A stretch of 64,000 nucleotides of DNA from Knufia peltigerae (taxonomy: Eukaryota > Ascomycota > Eurotiomycetes > Chaetothyriales > Trichomeriaceae), in contig JAPDRN010000020.1 of NCBI GenBank assembly GCA_030247855.1, positions 124,001-188,000 of the forward strand. Reading direction: 5' to 3'. Below are positions 1 to 12,526 of the stretch, piece by piece. Below the pieces are notes generated by a model. It was not told the DNA's origin. It saw only the letters and a program-made list of their open reading frames with translations, and searched no databases. The stretch's first letter is position 1; the number at the start of each line of letters is the position of its first letter. Both the position numbers and the translations under genes were made by a program.

Positions 1-2409
1 TCCGTTGGGAAATAGATGTGCGTTATATGTTCTGTATTTTGAGATAACGTCCCCTTGGAATAACAGTGTTTCTAAGTTGTCACACTCCAATTTTGTGTCT
101 GTTGTTAATTCATTTGCCCTACACGAGTAGAAATGTGGTTATCTCTATAGAAAAATTCTTCGTCATGGTTGAAAGGTTGGATTCACATGCATATTAGGAT
201 ATTGTTACAGGACCAGCCTTGGCAACATGCACCATTGGCCGTTGTGGTTTCTGTCAACAGATAAGCAATTGTCTTGCAACATTCTTCTCTAGACCTTGAA
301 AGAGTCGCAAGCCGAAATAAAAAATCATCTTGTCATGTTGGATGGAAGAAATTTCGTGTCAGGAATAAGTAAAGAAAGAAAATAAAGGAAGGGAGTTGGC
401 ACAGACACAGGGACACGACAGGAAACTTCAGAGGGTCAAGATGGCCATCTCACTATATCTTACTCCCGTATCATTATTGCCTGTTTGGTCAACGTAATCA
501 TTCACTGACCATCGCATCGTAATCGGACGTTCTTTACAATCATGACAAGCAAAGAAAACCTACTCGTGCCAGAGTCAAGCAACGACGCTGGATACTTACG
601 GGGAGTACAAGTAACAAGTACGGACTACGGAGTAAATAATACCTAGAGGTAAGAACGATTCATTCCGTAGTCTCACCGATGTACAAGTACAAGTAACATA
701 GTACAAGGAGACTAGGGTAATCGATCCGAGAAAGGAAAAAGTAGAAAAATCAAACCGCTCCATCGGATACAGATTCCGGAGTAGTTACTTGTCAGCCGGA
801 AAGGAGGGTTGATGATGATTATGATCGATCCCTCCCGTAAGCTGGACTCGCTTCTCACTGCCTATTGTGTCCAATTTGACTGTAAACTCATTGCTGTACG
901 GAGTATTTACATACTTTTGGGTAAGGTAACGAGTACGAGTATCTATCAAAGGACATGCCCGCCTTCCTCCGGTCTCGGATGAGTTTATCGATCCCCCTTC
1001 TCTTCCGAAGATGAAGTAACCTACCTACGGAGTACTGTGTGCTGTAATGAATACATTATCGACCCCTCTTCTCTACCTGAACTGTGCTTTCCCTTGTGTA
1101 CCCGCAATTAAAGAGTACTCTTTTACCGGTTGTGAAGAAAATGCCTCCTATCACTTTTCCACTCGTGGAGGGTACTTGATGAGATGAACTGGAAAAAAGA
1201 GATAAACCCCCAGACCCTATCCGTAGGTACCTACCTACTCATTAACCCCTCCTCCTCCTCCTCCTCCTCCAGATTCCTTATTCTCATTTAGGCAGGTGGT
1301 CACGTCTTTCCCGTAATCTGTCAAACAAAAAGGTTAGCTTCTCGTTTTGTACTGTACAATGTACCGTACATACATATCGGGGGGGAAGGACCTGTCACAT
1401 TATTGTCACGCAAACCTTTTTGTACGAAAAGATAACAATAATGCAAGGCTAAAGAGTCGGGTCGGGGTAGTAACCTAGGTACGGAGTACTGTAGGTACTT
1501 TAGTCTTGCAAAGGGGGGGCCCCGGTTTGCGGGGAACGCGGTTAATACATCACGAGTAATCCGTAGGTATTAAGGTAGTAGTAACCTGAATCAGGCATGT
1601 CACAACGAATTGGCGAACTTCGTACTCCCCGGTACAGTAACGATCACAACCTGTGTCAAAATGATTTACACTTTTCGATTCCCCGTCCTTCCGTTACCCG
1701 TTATCGTGATCGAATCGACGTATAGCAGTAGCACTGGATCAAACACGATCAAATACTTTTTAGAAGATATTATTATAATTCTGACATTCTTCTCCTCACT
1801 TTGGGTCCGAAAGTACTACCTTCTTATCTTCGTTGGCCCGGGCTTCAGTACCTACCTACCTACCTACCTAGGCAGGCAGGTTGAATACCATTGCCGCAGA
1901 AGGCAGCTGACCACATATCTGTGTGTGGGTGTGGGTGTGTGTGTGTTTGAATGTAAGTAATTCCTATCTAACAGGATTGATGAGATTTTGTGCGCACGCA
2001 CCCTTCCCTCCCTCAGGTATCATATGATGATGCTTTTTTTCCCATGCCTTCTTGGTGTCTTTCAAAAACAAAAATGATTGACTTCATAGATAGAAATCAA
2101 GTGCCGTGCCTTGCCTTTGCATTGTGTTCGCCGTTTTGGATAAATGAATGCCCCTTGCACTCTTGTTGCTCCCAATGTCAATGTGAATGTGCACGTGCGC
2201 GTATGTGTAGGTGCGTTGAGAGTCGTATACTTTCCCACCGTTTCGTGGCCATGCTATGCTAGTAACCCGTCCCCAAAAACAAGAACACCCGAGCCCATGT
2301 GAAACTTGGCGGCGCCACCTGAGTAACCACCCCGTATCAATGCAAAAGATAAGAGACAGAGAAAAAGAAAATCGTAACGTCGTAGTTTGGCGGCCCTACA
2401 ACTTCAACG
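1..2409. other. gene-free interval with clustered ACGGAGTA motifs and simple repeats
   Basis: No reading frame here looks like a protein: the longest are low-complexity and share no family motif. The stretch holds four copies of ACGGAGTA (627, 898, 1027, 1481), a CCT run near 1248-1270, TACC repeats near 1850-1871 and a GT-rich run near 1919-1948. It lies beyond the 3' end of the NmrA-like gene. Confidence 0.6.
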
Positions 2410-3564
2410 TCATGTGCTTTGTGTCTTGTCAACCATCCACGTCTTCCCGTTGGCTTCCTCTTCCACCAAAAAGGCCGTGGCGAAATATTCAGATAACGAT
2501 CTCCACCCGGGCCAGAGGGTGCGCGCCAAGTCCGTCAGTTTCCCCGGCTTGCCTCGCGGGGACTCGCTGCTGTTGCGTCCCGTGATGGTGTCGTTGCTAT
2601 CTTTCCGTCGGCCACTGTGTTGAAAATCGGGTCCTGCGAAGTAGGGTGCGTTGTACTGGCCAAAGAGCACTTCGAGACCGAGCAGTTGTTGCCGGTAGCC
2701 GTTTGGTACACCGACCTTGACTTCGATCTGGGGGTCGAACACGTAGTTGCATGGGAGGTTCAGAGCCCGAGTGAATGCGTCGCAGACTTGTCGAGGCGTG
2801 AGGTTTTCAAAAGCAAGAGCAACCCTGGTAGATCGAACATGTGTCAATTTGTATCTTGAAGAAAGGGCAATGCGATAGGGAGCAGAAGGATTGAGCTCGG
2901 TTGGGTTCACTGCTTACCTTTGCCCTTTTCCCCAACGATTCGGTCCATCCTTGATAATCTGTAACACTGCCGGACCAAAGTCGTGTTCCGCATCCAGCCA
3001 GGGTAGCTTGGTGTCGGGGTGGAAAGGCGCACGCCACTCGACAGTCCCATCGGTCTTGAATTCGGTGCAGAACAAGGGGTACGGAAGACTGGTAAAGTTG
3101 TTGTAGTAAATGCCGGCGTAGACAAAGGTCGACGGCATGCCCAGCTGTCGGATGTAGTTCTCGACCGTAAACTTGCAGGCCCATAGAGGAAGTGAAGGCC
3201 ACTTCGGGTTGTGTATCGAATGATCAGGCATGCTACTGTAGATGAAGTGCTGGATATTCCTCTTCTTGGCCGCGTTGGCGAGGACTTTGCCTATCTTGAT
3301 CTCATCGCCGGCGAGGGGATTGGTGTTGATGAATGCGATCTGAGCGCCCTCGAAGATGGTGTCTACCAGGACCGGATTGTCCAACAAGGACCCCTCAAAA
3401 AGGGTGACATTTGGTAATTCGGCCAATTCCTCTGCCACCAGGCCTTCGGTCGAATATACTTGAGCCCGAACGGCGTAACCCACGGCAGTGACCGCGCGGA
3501 TCAGCGAGGCTGCCTGACGACCAGTACCATTGACGATGGCAATGGTCTTTTTTGTCGTTGTCAT
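2410..3564 (-). CDS. NmrA-like NAD(P)-binding protein
   Basis: Two exons, 3564-2918 and 2824-2410, joined over a 93-base intron (donor GTAAGC, acceptor CCAG) inside an Arg codon; 353 aa. Residues 8-17 (IAIVNGTGRQ) form the first Rossmann strand and glycine loop of the NmrA / atypical short-chain dehydrogenase family. The middle part (HFIYSSMPDHS, then a segment rich in Tyr and Asn) and exon 2 (VALAFENLTPRQVCDAFTRA) match the family layout. NmrA of Aspergillus binds NAD(P) and restrains the GATA factor AreA, but most fungal paralogues have no known role, so the substrate or partner here is open. The first ATG is at 3564; the frame is open upstream but only from a GTG. The next gene on the same strand is an asparaginase, which fits a link to nitrogen use but does not prove one. 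Confidence 0.9.
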
Positions 3565-5361
3565 ATGGCGCCGGTGAATGAACCTTGCCCTGTAATAAAT
3601 AGATGGTCTTCCAAAGTTGAATATTTGTATTTTCTCCCCAACACTCAACACTCAACGCTAGAAGGTGGCGGTAAAGAGACGCGAGGTTGCTTCAAAGTTT
3701 CCCAAAAGTGACTTTAAAAACCCACAACGATCACGCAAGAATGAAAGCGTGCGAAAATCCCAAAGATAGCACCAAAGTAGGGGGGTTATTCAAAAGGGCG
3801 ATCAAGGGTTAAAGAAACCAAAGGACGAAAGCAAAGGCCGAAAGGAAATAGAAAACACAATCACTCAAAAGAAGCGTGTTCTCACACCATCGCGGTGAAC
3901 AAACCACCAACTGGGATAGGAACAGTATCCGTCCCGTACCGTAACAATCAGTACGGAGTACAGACTCCCAAGCTCTGACACATAAGAGGGCGCCCTGCTG
4001 GGGGAAAATCATGCGCCTTGCAAAAAACATGGACAGCGGTGGGCGAAAAGAGAGCATTTCCGTGCCGTAATTCGGGTCCATTATTTGAGGACCCCGGGAT
4101 GCTTGGATGCAATGGATTGAATGGATTGACTGGATTCACTCGGTCTCGGTGGCTTCAATGGGTTCAATGCTGTGGTGCTCTGGGGACTGCGCCAATTCTG
4201 CGATGAGATTTTTTCACCTTGCTCATCACCGCCAAACCTGATGCAGCTTATCCTTTACGTAACCAAGACCAGGGCCGGATGGAGACTCCTCCATCAATTA
4301 CCTACAGCATACTGAATACCGTCAAACATTGCCCTCGTTCTCACGCAAGACGAGAAATCTACTCCGAGGCCACCTTGCATCGTCCCTGAAACATGACAAT
4401 CGGAGCGGTGGACTTGTGCGACCCGAATTGTTCACCATCATGATTGCAACTGTATGACGACAAAAGACTCCCAAATGTTGCCATTTTCCCACTTGTACGG
4501 ACACTAGTATTATTATTTTGCCCTCCTAGGCACACAGTACAAAAAAAAATCCCCTAGGCGGATGCGGGGGGTTGATCACAAAGGCGGGGGGGAGAGTTGT
4601 GTCTACTGTAGGTAGCTCATACTGTAGCCCATAGAGGCAAGTGTAGACCCTGTGCGAGGCGACTAATGGGTACCGGCCGTGTTGGTCAAGCAGCTCATCT
4701 ACGCACTAGGATACCTGTAGACCACAAGTCCTCAAATCTCGTTGTCAGTGGCGCCTCACATGCTGTCAGTGATAATGCTGATGGCAGTGGTTTGAGAAGA
4801 GCAGGTCTGCGCAGTACTAGACTATACCACCAACAAGGACATGGCCTGGGGACCCTGCGAGTCGGTAGGGCACAGGCACCGTCCAGCATCATACAGTAGG
4901 CCCCTAACAAAAATCCTTGCATAGGCACTTCCGCGGCCCCGTAAGCACGTTCGTCGGGCAGTGCCATAGGCGCGTGATAGAGGCTCTTCCGACCATTGGC
5001 TTTTGCTTAGCCTGGAGCCTGCTAGATAGGTAAGGTACTGATACTCGTACAGTACTGGTACATACCCGTAACAGTAGGCGGCCCGGGGAGTCGATCGCCC
5101 CTGCTCCACCCACCTCTCTTCGACTACTCGTATCGACACCACGAGGCACCCATCACTTGTTGTTTGGAACAGTACAGGATCGCTTAGACGGACCTTGGCG
5201 TGACAAGCCCTCCGATGGGCGCATCAGACCGAGTGAATGTGAACACGTATCTAGTATGCTGAAGTCGTGTAACCATGTGCTTAAATGTTTGGTCTTCTGT
5301 TTCAGTGTGAACCATTGTTGGAGGTTGGCAAGCTCCATGTCATCACCGGGCCATCCGAATA
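3565..5361. other. intergenic interval, NmrA-like promoter and asparaginase 3' side
   Basis: I see no convincing gene. Short frames on both strands lack family motifs and are not joined by credible splice sites. One ACGGAGTA copy lies at 3953-3960, and a short degenerate repeat of ATGGATTGA type lies near 4108-4140. Confidence 0.5.
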
Positions 5362-7131
5362 CTAAGTAACTTCTACTCCAGCAGCCTTCCACACATCTGG
5401 CCGCTGACCTGCATGTAGTCTCGCCGTAGGGAGTTCTTCGTGATGGAGATGTCCGCCTGCTTGACGCAGCAACATCACATGAGGCACCAATCCGGCATTG
5501 GCTGCCAGGAATAATGGTGTGCGGCTTGTGTTGTTTCGAATATGCACAGATGCACCTAGTCCCAGCAAATATCGCAAGATTGCCAGGCTAGGTCCGGTAG
5601 CAGCCAGGTGAAGAGGCGTATTTCCAGAATAATCTGCACGATTCATAAGTTGCCCATCATTCCGAAGCACATCCTTTACCTTGTCGATGTCTCCACTGGC
5701 GATGGCATAGGCGATGGCTGTAAGCTGAGTTACTGGAGAGGACAACTCGCCTGTTGGATGGCTGAAGATGGTGCGAGAATTCTCGGTCAGCTCACCGCGA
5801 ATCGAGACGGCCATGTCTTTGGCGACTGATTCGGGTGTTGCGCCTGGTAATGCCAGCAGGTATGACAATTTCGTCAACGCAGCTTCACTGGTCATGTCCC
5901 CTCCTGCCACCACCCCCGCTCGTCCCAGCACCATGCCAGGTGCATATAAGGGATTCACACTGCCAGTTAGGCACTGAGTGATGTTCACAATGACAACGCC
6001 CCTCTGAACAGCTTCCGCAATGACCTTGAAGAGCTTGTTATCGTGTCCACTAGGAGCGTTGCCAGCGCCGAAAGTCTCGAGGACGAGGCCACGGAGATTT
6101 TCTGTCCGCAGGACTGCGTCTACCATTTTGGCTGTGATCCCTGGGAATATGCGCAAGCAGGCGACGTGATGAATTTCAAGGTCAGTCTGGATGCTGAATG
6201 CTTGGAGTGAGGTCGGTCTCGTCACCATGTTCCACGCCACACTGGTATCGACAGCTGTGATCCTGGCCAATGGGGGGAGATTTGGTGAGGCAAAAGCGTC
6301 AAATGCGCTTGCCGATATCTTTGTCGTACGATTGCCGCGAAATAAGGTAGAGTTGAAGCATAAGCACACTTCTGGAATCATGAAATGAGCTGCAACATCC
6401 AGCGCATCGAGTAAATTGTCCAAGGCGTCGTTCTTACGTTCCACAAAGGGAACCTGGGATCCAGTGAGTATCACAGGCTTGCCCAAATGCTGCAACATGA
6501 AGCTAAGAGCCGAGCAAGTATACGCTAAGCTGTCCGTTCCGTGGAGGACAACAAACCCGTCGAACAGCTTATAATTGCGATAGATGGTTTGCGCGATTTG
6601 AGACCAACCTCTGCTGTCGATAGAAGAAGAATCAAGGGGTTCTGCGAACTCCAACACCGCATACCTGGTAGTTCAGGTCAGCAGGTCTGTACACATCTTT
6701 TTGGCTCTCCCGGGAGAGATACGAGCAGGACAAGGGGCCTACCTGACACGTTTTCCGTAGACGCTCGTTGGCGTTCGCAGACTCTGCGATAATTGTACAC
6801 CATCGGACCCGTCGTGAAACGCAACCTCGATGGGTTCATGGACGTCCCCGTCATTGAATTCTGGCCGTGGTGCCATGCATCGTTCCAGGAAGTTTCGTGC
6901 TGGGATCAGACCGTCTGGAGACTTCTGCATACATATTGTTCCGCCGGTCATGATGACCAAAACCCGAGCTTCGGGTACATGGGCCTGATCCATGATGTTC
7001 GTCACTAGCATCTCAGTCAGTTGATGTTTCAGGGGGGACAAATCATGGACGAAGAATACCTCTTTCCACTGTACTAAATACTTCAGAATCCATGAATCAC
7101 GCCGTTGTTTGTTGCCTAAAGATTCTTCCAT
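5362..7131 (-). CDS. L-asparaginase with C-terminal ankyrin repeats
   Basis: Exons 7131-6743 and 6664-5362, with a 78-base intron (GTAGGC ... CCAG); 563 aa. It hydrolyses asparagine to aspartate and ammonia. The catalytic family marks are present: TGGTI at residues 62-66 carries the nucleophile Thr, HGTD is at about 171-174, and GSQVPF plus a following Lys complete the second site. The C-terminal third contains ankyrin units (GNTPLHLAAT, then SRTPLFLAANAG), as in the cytosolic type I enzymes of fungi and animals (for example human ASPG). There is no signal peptide, so a cytosolic place is expected. The 40 residues before Met41 are unlike the catalytic core; starts at Met41 (7011) or Met47 are possible and would leave the enzyme intact. 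Neighbouring NmrA-like gene is also tied to nitrogen. Confidence 0.92.
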
Positions 7132-9266
7132 GCAATAATGCGAATTGTCTCAGCCGTGGAGATTTTGACTTGCCCGTACCAGTTTTCAACCATAAATCCT
7201 ACAAACCTAGCAATCAAAGTAGCCACCTCTATGCAAACTTTTTTTGGCTTTTGTAGGCTGCAGGTCGCGGTTTTCCGAGCATGCATCAAGGCGTTCGTCT
7301 AGCGTTGCATCCTGCTGCGAGTTTGTTCGTTACGTGCCACGGGAAAACGAACTCCACCAGTACTTTATAAGAGGCGCAAGAATCCTCGGAATCCAATGTC
7401 CGTAGATATATATGTATATTATATTTCCTTGCGAAGGGTAACCGGAGCTACTCACCTACAGGAAACCAGAATCCCGTACCTATTCGACAAGCTCTGGATC
7501 AAAAACCGAAAATGATGTTCTCGGCAAATCGATGAATCTTGTTTAGGCACAGCACGCATCCCTGTCATGGCCACTGTCAAGCGCCCGACAATTGCGTACC
7601 TGGCCACTTGCCAAGGGATGAGCTATTCAGTAAGAAATTCCGTTCTCTTGTTCCAAACACCATTGCTTTTCCTTGATACGCATTTTATTGTATTGCATTG
7701 CGCATTGTCTGAGACGCCTCACTGTAGCCAGAATTTGGGGATGCCATCTTCCTGTCATCAACATTTGCAAGGCTAGACCTAGACCTTCAGACTCAACATG
7801 TCCTGTTGGTCGGAGATAAGATGCACAATGTGGTACGCAGGATCTCTTCTCATTTCTGTCTCTAGTCTTTCACCTTGTTCCTATGGGTGCCACCAGAGAT
7901 GAGCACGCAAGAAGTTTGATCTTCTTGTGAGAGGGTATCAGAAAGCGCGCGCCAATAGACTCTGTTCTCCGTCTCTAACAGCAGGACTGGACATCTGTCG
8001 GAAATTAGTAAACGGCAGGTTGCAGGCATGATGACAAAGAAAGCCCATACCACACGTGCAACAACAAAGGAAGATTTGAAGATCTTCAAACAGGCTTCTT
8101 CTTGCGATCTTGGTTGAGGCAGAGCACAGAAGGCCGCCGGCAGGGATTGAGATTTCATCTGGTCGCTCAACCTTGGTTCATCAGCAGCTGCAGACCGTGA
8201 TCATGGCAGGTTCCATGAATGGAACAGAGTGCAAACGAATGACCACAGTTGTGAGATGGACCAAAGAAATTGGTGCATCTTTGTGCATTGAGTATGGATT
8301 CTGATTGTCTGCTTCCACCTCTTGATGTTTCGTCTGGTTCATTAAGACGCTCTTGTTGCTATCTTTCGCAGGTCGATTGATCAATCTCATGCTCCATGCG
8401 TCTGCGCTGATTGTCTTGCTTTGCCTCCTCTTATCTACCCTTCTCTCACACGGTGGCGATGCCGGAATTCTGACATGCTCAGTTTTACGTTTGTCCTCCG
8501 CGCAGGCTAGCCCTGGATGGTTTTTTGGGTTTCCCCATCGACAGACGTTTTGGTGGTTTGAAGGACAACAGGATCGCGATATCGTCTTGAGTGCTGGCAA
8601 CTGAAACACCCATATAAATCAAGGGATGCATATTCTCTCTCAGCCATACAACCTGTCACACAAAAAAGGTTGATCTCTGACAAAGGGTTTCCACTCGGGC
8701 TTGTTGTGGAAAGGTGCACTCTGGAGAGCAGAGAAGTATATTCCTCAAAACCGGTGAGCAGGCTTTTCGCCGGACTCTAGGCGGTGAGCTGATGACTGAC
8801 CGGCGGAAAGACGCGAAAGGCTTCTGAAAGCAAAGAGTGAATTGGTGAACAGCCAGCAAGTGAGAAGAAAACAATTGTGCTGGATCAGACTGAGCATCTC
8901 GGCTACATCAGTGATACGAGTCGCGACTCCCAGTTTCGCGGTGAATTGGCGCAGCTTCTCCAGCAAAAACTCACCAACGACATTCACGAGTATTCTTCAG
9001 CTTCATTCATTTGTATCCGACCAGCCTCACCTACGTCGCATCTTTTGCTGCCTACCAACTCAGTCCGCTCCTTTCTATTCCCATACAGCAATCTACTACT
9101 ACGTCCATTCTTCGCCGACCTCCAACTTTCTTTCTCTTCCTTCCATCCTTCCAACCCTTCAACCTTTTCAAATCCATCATCAAAACACCTCAAATTCTCT
9201 GTCGCCGGTCGATTACAACAGTACAGCAAGCACAGAAGCCTACAGTATACTAGGTCGCGTGCAAAC
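7132..9266. other. divergent intergenic interval between asparaginase and DUF1996 gene
   Basis: No gene is supported. The right end, from about 9000, is pyrimidine-rich and looks like the 5' leader of the DUF1996 gene. A TATAAAT at 8613-8619 lies about 650 bases before that gene's ATG. The open frame that runs from 8877 into exon 1 has no ATG-supported protein character before 9267. Confidence 0.45.
7363..7369 (-). promoter_or_regulatory. TATA-like box, possible asparaginase promoter
   Basis: TATAAAG reads on the minus strand about 235 bases before the asparaginase ATG. Position is plausible for a core promoter if the leader is long; there is no other support. A GATA-type site, AGATAA, lies at 7814-7819. 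Confidence 0.25.
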
Positions 9267-10798
9267 ATGCAATCTTCAGACAAATTCAAGACTCTCGCGG
9301 AGACAGTCATGACTTTCGTCGCGATCCTCTTCTTTGTCCTTCCTACTCACGCCTTCTTCCGTCACCTATGCTTCGGCGAGTTGGCAAATGGTCGCATTGA
9401 TCCGATCATGTCACCAGGCCACCCATCCCAACATCTTCACGTTACCTTCGGCGCGTCCAGTAAGTTGGAAAATGAATGAGAGAAATGGCGACCATTCTGA
9501 CATTTGAACACAGACCTTGGCCTCGACAGTACCATTGAGGAGCTCATGGCATCGAACTGCACTAGTTGCTCAATCACCCAGGATCATTCTGCATACTGGG
9601 CTCCCCGCATGTACTTTCAGCACTCCAATGGTACTTTTGAGATGGTTCCTACTTCTGGCGGAATGACTGTGTAAGCTTCTCAAATTTGACGAGTCCATCT
9701 CCTCTCCTGACAATTAGCAGCTATTACTTCACTGAAGGCCCCGGTGCAGGCTTTGGCGCCGAAGTCACTGCATTCCCCCAGAACTTTCGCATGATTGCTG
9801 GCATGTCCTCGAAGCGGACCTTTGTCGGACCAAATCCAGATACTCCCATGGCACTATGGACTGATGCGGATCGCACTCAACCATCATTGATGGAAAAAGC
9901 TCTCGGCTTCAATTGCCTACACTATGATCACCCTCCAAACGAAGGCGCATTGGAAGTCCATTACTTACGCAACAAGACTTACCTTGATGAGTTCTGTGAC
10001 GACGGTCTTCGTGCTGAAGTGATGTTCCCCTCCTGCTGGAATGGCAAAGATTTGGACAGTGAGAATCACACTACACATGTCGCATATCCCAATGAAGTCA
10101 AATATGGTGCATGCCCGGATGACTACCCTGTTCGTCTTCCTGTCCTTTTCTATGAGACAATCTACCAGACCAACCTCTTCACAAGTGTCGATGGACAGTT
10201 CGTCTTTTCCAATGGCGACCCTACGGGACTTGGTTACCATGGAGATTTCATTTGCGGATGGGACAGTGGTCTTCTACAAGAGGCAATTGATGATAGCGCT
10301 TGCACCAGCTCCAACAGCACCGGCCTTCAAGAAGATTGTCCTCTCTTCAACATACAAAGCCAGGCTAATGCTACACAATGCAAGCTTGAGATGCCAGAAG
10401 CACTGCAACATGAGCGTATCAACTACGTCCAAGAACTACCTGGCAACATGAACATCACTGGATCAGATTCTATTGAGATTCCCGTCTTTGCACCGTCTGC
10501 ATCACCCTTGGCCAACACCACTGTCTCTGCAACCCCTGCCGGACCATCGCCAGGACCGATCGCATCTGCCACAGAATCTGCAGACAGTGTCATTACTTCA
10601 ATTGCCAGTTCAATCACGGATGCTCAAACAACAATCACTACAACTTACATGAGCAATGGAGTTGCTGTCCACATGGTGATGGTCGAAGAGATTGTCACTG
10701 TTACCGTGACCGAGCCAGCCACTCCTACGGGACGGTATGGCAGACGCCAACATGTGCACAAGCATATGCACATGAACAATCAACACGGCATGCACTGA
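9267..10798 (+). CDS. secreted DUF1996 domain protein with His/Met-rich tail
   Basis: Three exons, 9267-9459, 9514-9670 and 9721-10798 (introns of 54 and 50 bases, donors GTAAGT and GTAAGC); 475 aa. A hydrophobic stretch at about residues 10-28, ending in Thr-His-Ala, looks like a signal peptide. The DUF1996 hallmark follows: GRIDPIMSPGHPSQHLHVTF, then paired Cys residues (NCTSCS) and SSKRTF and LGYHGDF segments in the expected order. The last 120 residues are Ser/Thr/Pro-rich, a likely O-glycosylated stalk, and the final 15 residues hold six His and four Met. DUF1996 proteins are extracellular or wall-associated in fungi and their biochemical role is not settled. The start at 9267 puts the signal at the N-terminus. 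Confidence 0.88.
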
Positions 10799-11987
10799 AG
10801 GAGCAATGGGACATGCGGGTATAGCAACCGAGGGTGGACACCTTGGCTATCAGACGACATCGACACGACATGTCTTGGAAATCAAACCTGCATATCTATT
10901 GAATTCTCGCATAGTGCCAGGAGCACCGTGAATGAGCACGGAGGATGTGTTTTTTTCTTTTTTGCGTGTTTTATCAAATGAGCTAGATAGGGAGTGATGA
11001 TTGATTGACTTGGGAATGATGAACTATTGACGAGCTACATGATAACAACTGCTGTGATTCCGGATGTTGCCTTGTTGACTACCTATTTCAAGTAGATAGT
11101 CTTCAAACAACAATAAGCCATTTCCAGTGCAGGTGCCGTTCTTGGGTGTAGGCATGAGGTTTTGGTTACCGTCTGGTATAGCCGGGCATGTTACCACTCC
11201 ATGACCTCTTTAACCCCAACAATTTCTGGTGCTAACATTGGGGTGGGCGTGGAGCTACAGGTCAAGTTGGAAGAGATGAAAAAACTGACTCGAGAGGAGG
11301 TCGTGAGCAGTAGAAAGGCGTTCCAGTCAGAGGCTGGCAGTTGGGTGTCATGGCCAGCGGGGGTGTTTTGCCATTGATGGGTCCAAATACGGTACCGTAT
11401 CTATGAAGGTACGGCACGTCATAGGGAAAAGAATAAGAAATACCTCAAAGGTGTCGGATTGCCGCGTATGTCATGCATTTTTGTGACCCTCCGGCGTTTC
11501 CGACAATCCCAAAGCATTTAAATTGACGACACGTTGGTCCGACGAGTCTTACGGTTGCAAAGATCGCCTTTTATTTTATTTTTGCCGGATATTTGGTATT
11601 GTTTTGTCGTCTACTCCTTGAAAAGAAGAGACAAACTTTTGTACAAACCCCGTCTTGGGTTTAGCGTTTCGCCGCTCGAGCTATTCGTATCCCGTCGGTG
11701 CGGCCGGGGCTTTTATCACGACCTAACGAGTCGACGACAATTTGTTGCGGTACTCGTACAATCTTCTTCTTCTTTCTTCATCTCGTCTCAGTTTCCCCTC
11801 CTGGGGATCGAGTCGACCAAGAACGAAAAGGCGTGGACTTTCTCTCCAAACCGGGGCAGGGAGATTTCGGGGGTGCTGGAAACAAAAGTCGATTGACAAA
11901 ACCTATCCGAACGAACGAACGACGACGACGACGACGACAGTATCACCGGACCACACCATTTTTTCGGTCCATAATTGACAAAATTCA
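10799..11987. other. intergenic interval
   Basis: It is downstream of the DUF1996 gene and upstream of the 143-aa gene. A 120-codon frame from 11534 has no family motif and is probably leader sequence. A GAC trinucleotide run lies at about 11920-11938. Confidence 0.5.
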
Positions 11988-12526
11988 ATGTCTTCATCAT
12001 CGACCGGAAAGAGGGACGCGGCTTCCATCATCGCCTCTGCGTCCCGACCTACCAGACACTCATCGACGACCAAGTCGTACCGAAACGACGACCGACGAGG
12101 CCTGTGGTGTGAAACCCAATGGACGAACCTGAGTCAACAGGCCAAAACTTTGGGTCTACCTGTCCTACCTTATTTCGACCCAGAGACCATGCTGTTGAGT
12201 AAGGAAATCAATCACAAATTGTGGATTCAGTTGGTATGCCTTTATTTCCCTCCGTCCGTCGTCTGTAACCTACCTACCTACCTACCTATCTACTCAGTTG
12301 GCAGGTTGGTGAATTCATTCTAACGGATTGTATCAAACAGGAAAGGTTGTGGGATTATTTGGGCCCAGAAAAGGCTCCTTACGCTTCACCCGTCATGATC
12401 GAAGGTGGAGAGGTCAAGTGGCATTCTTTCCTACCCGGTGACAAGGGTGACGAGGTCGAGGTGTATTCGAACATTGTGGACAAGTTCATGAGTGGCGCTC
12501 CCAGGCCTGGACATTATGATGATTGA
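11988..12526 (+). CDS. conserved-looking hypothetical protein, 143 aa
   Basis: Exons 11988-12233 and 12341-12526 with a 107-base phase-0 intron (GTATGC ... AAACAG); 143 aa. I do not recognise the family. The first 30 residues are Ser-rich and basic; the remainder is compact and acidic-aromatic, with GLWCETQW, LPYFDPETMLLSKEINHKLW and RLWDYLGPEKAPYASPVM, which look like folded soluble protein. No signal peptide, membrane segment or zinc motif is seen. The intron carries a CTAC repeat at about 12269-12290. Good splice sites, unbroken frame on both sides and protein-like composition support a real gene; the function is unknown. Confidence 0.75.

Noticed and set aside
8877..9266. N-terminal part of the 200-codon frame before the DUF1996 start
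   Set aside because: It is pyrimidine-rich leader; the signal peptide begins with the ATG at 9267.
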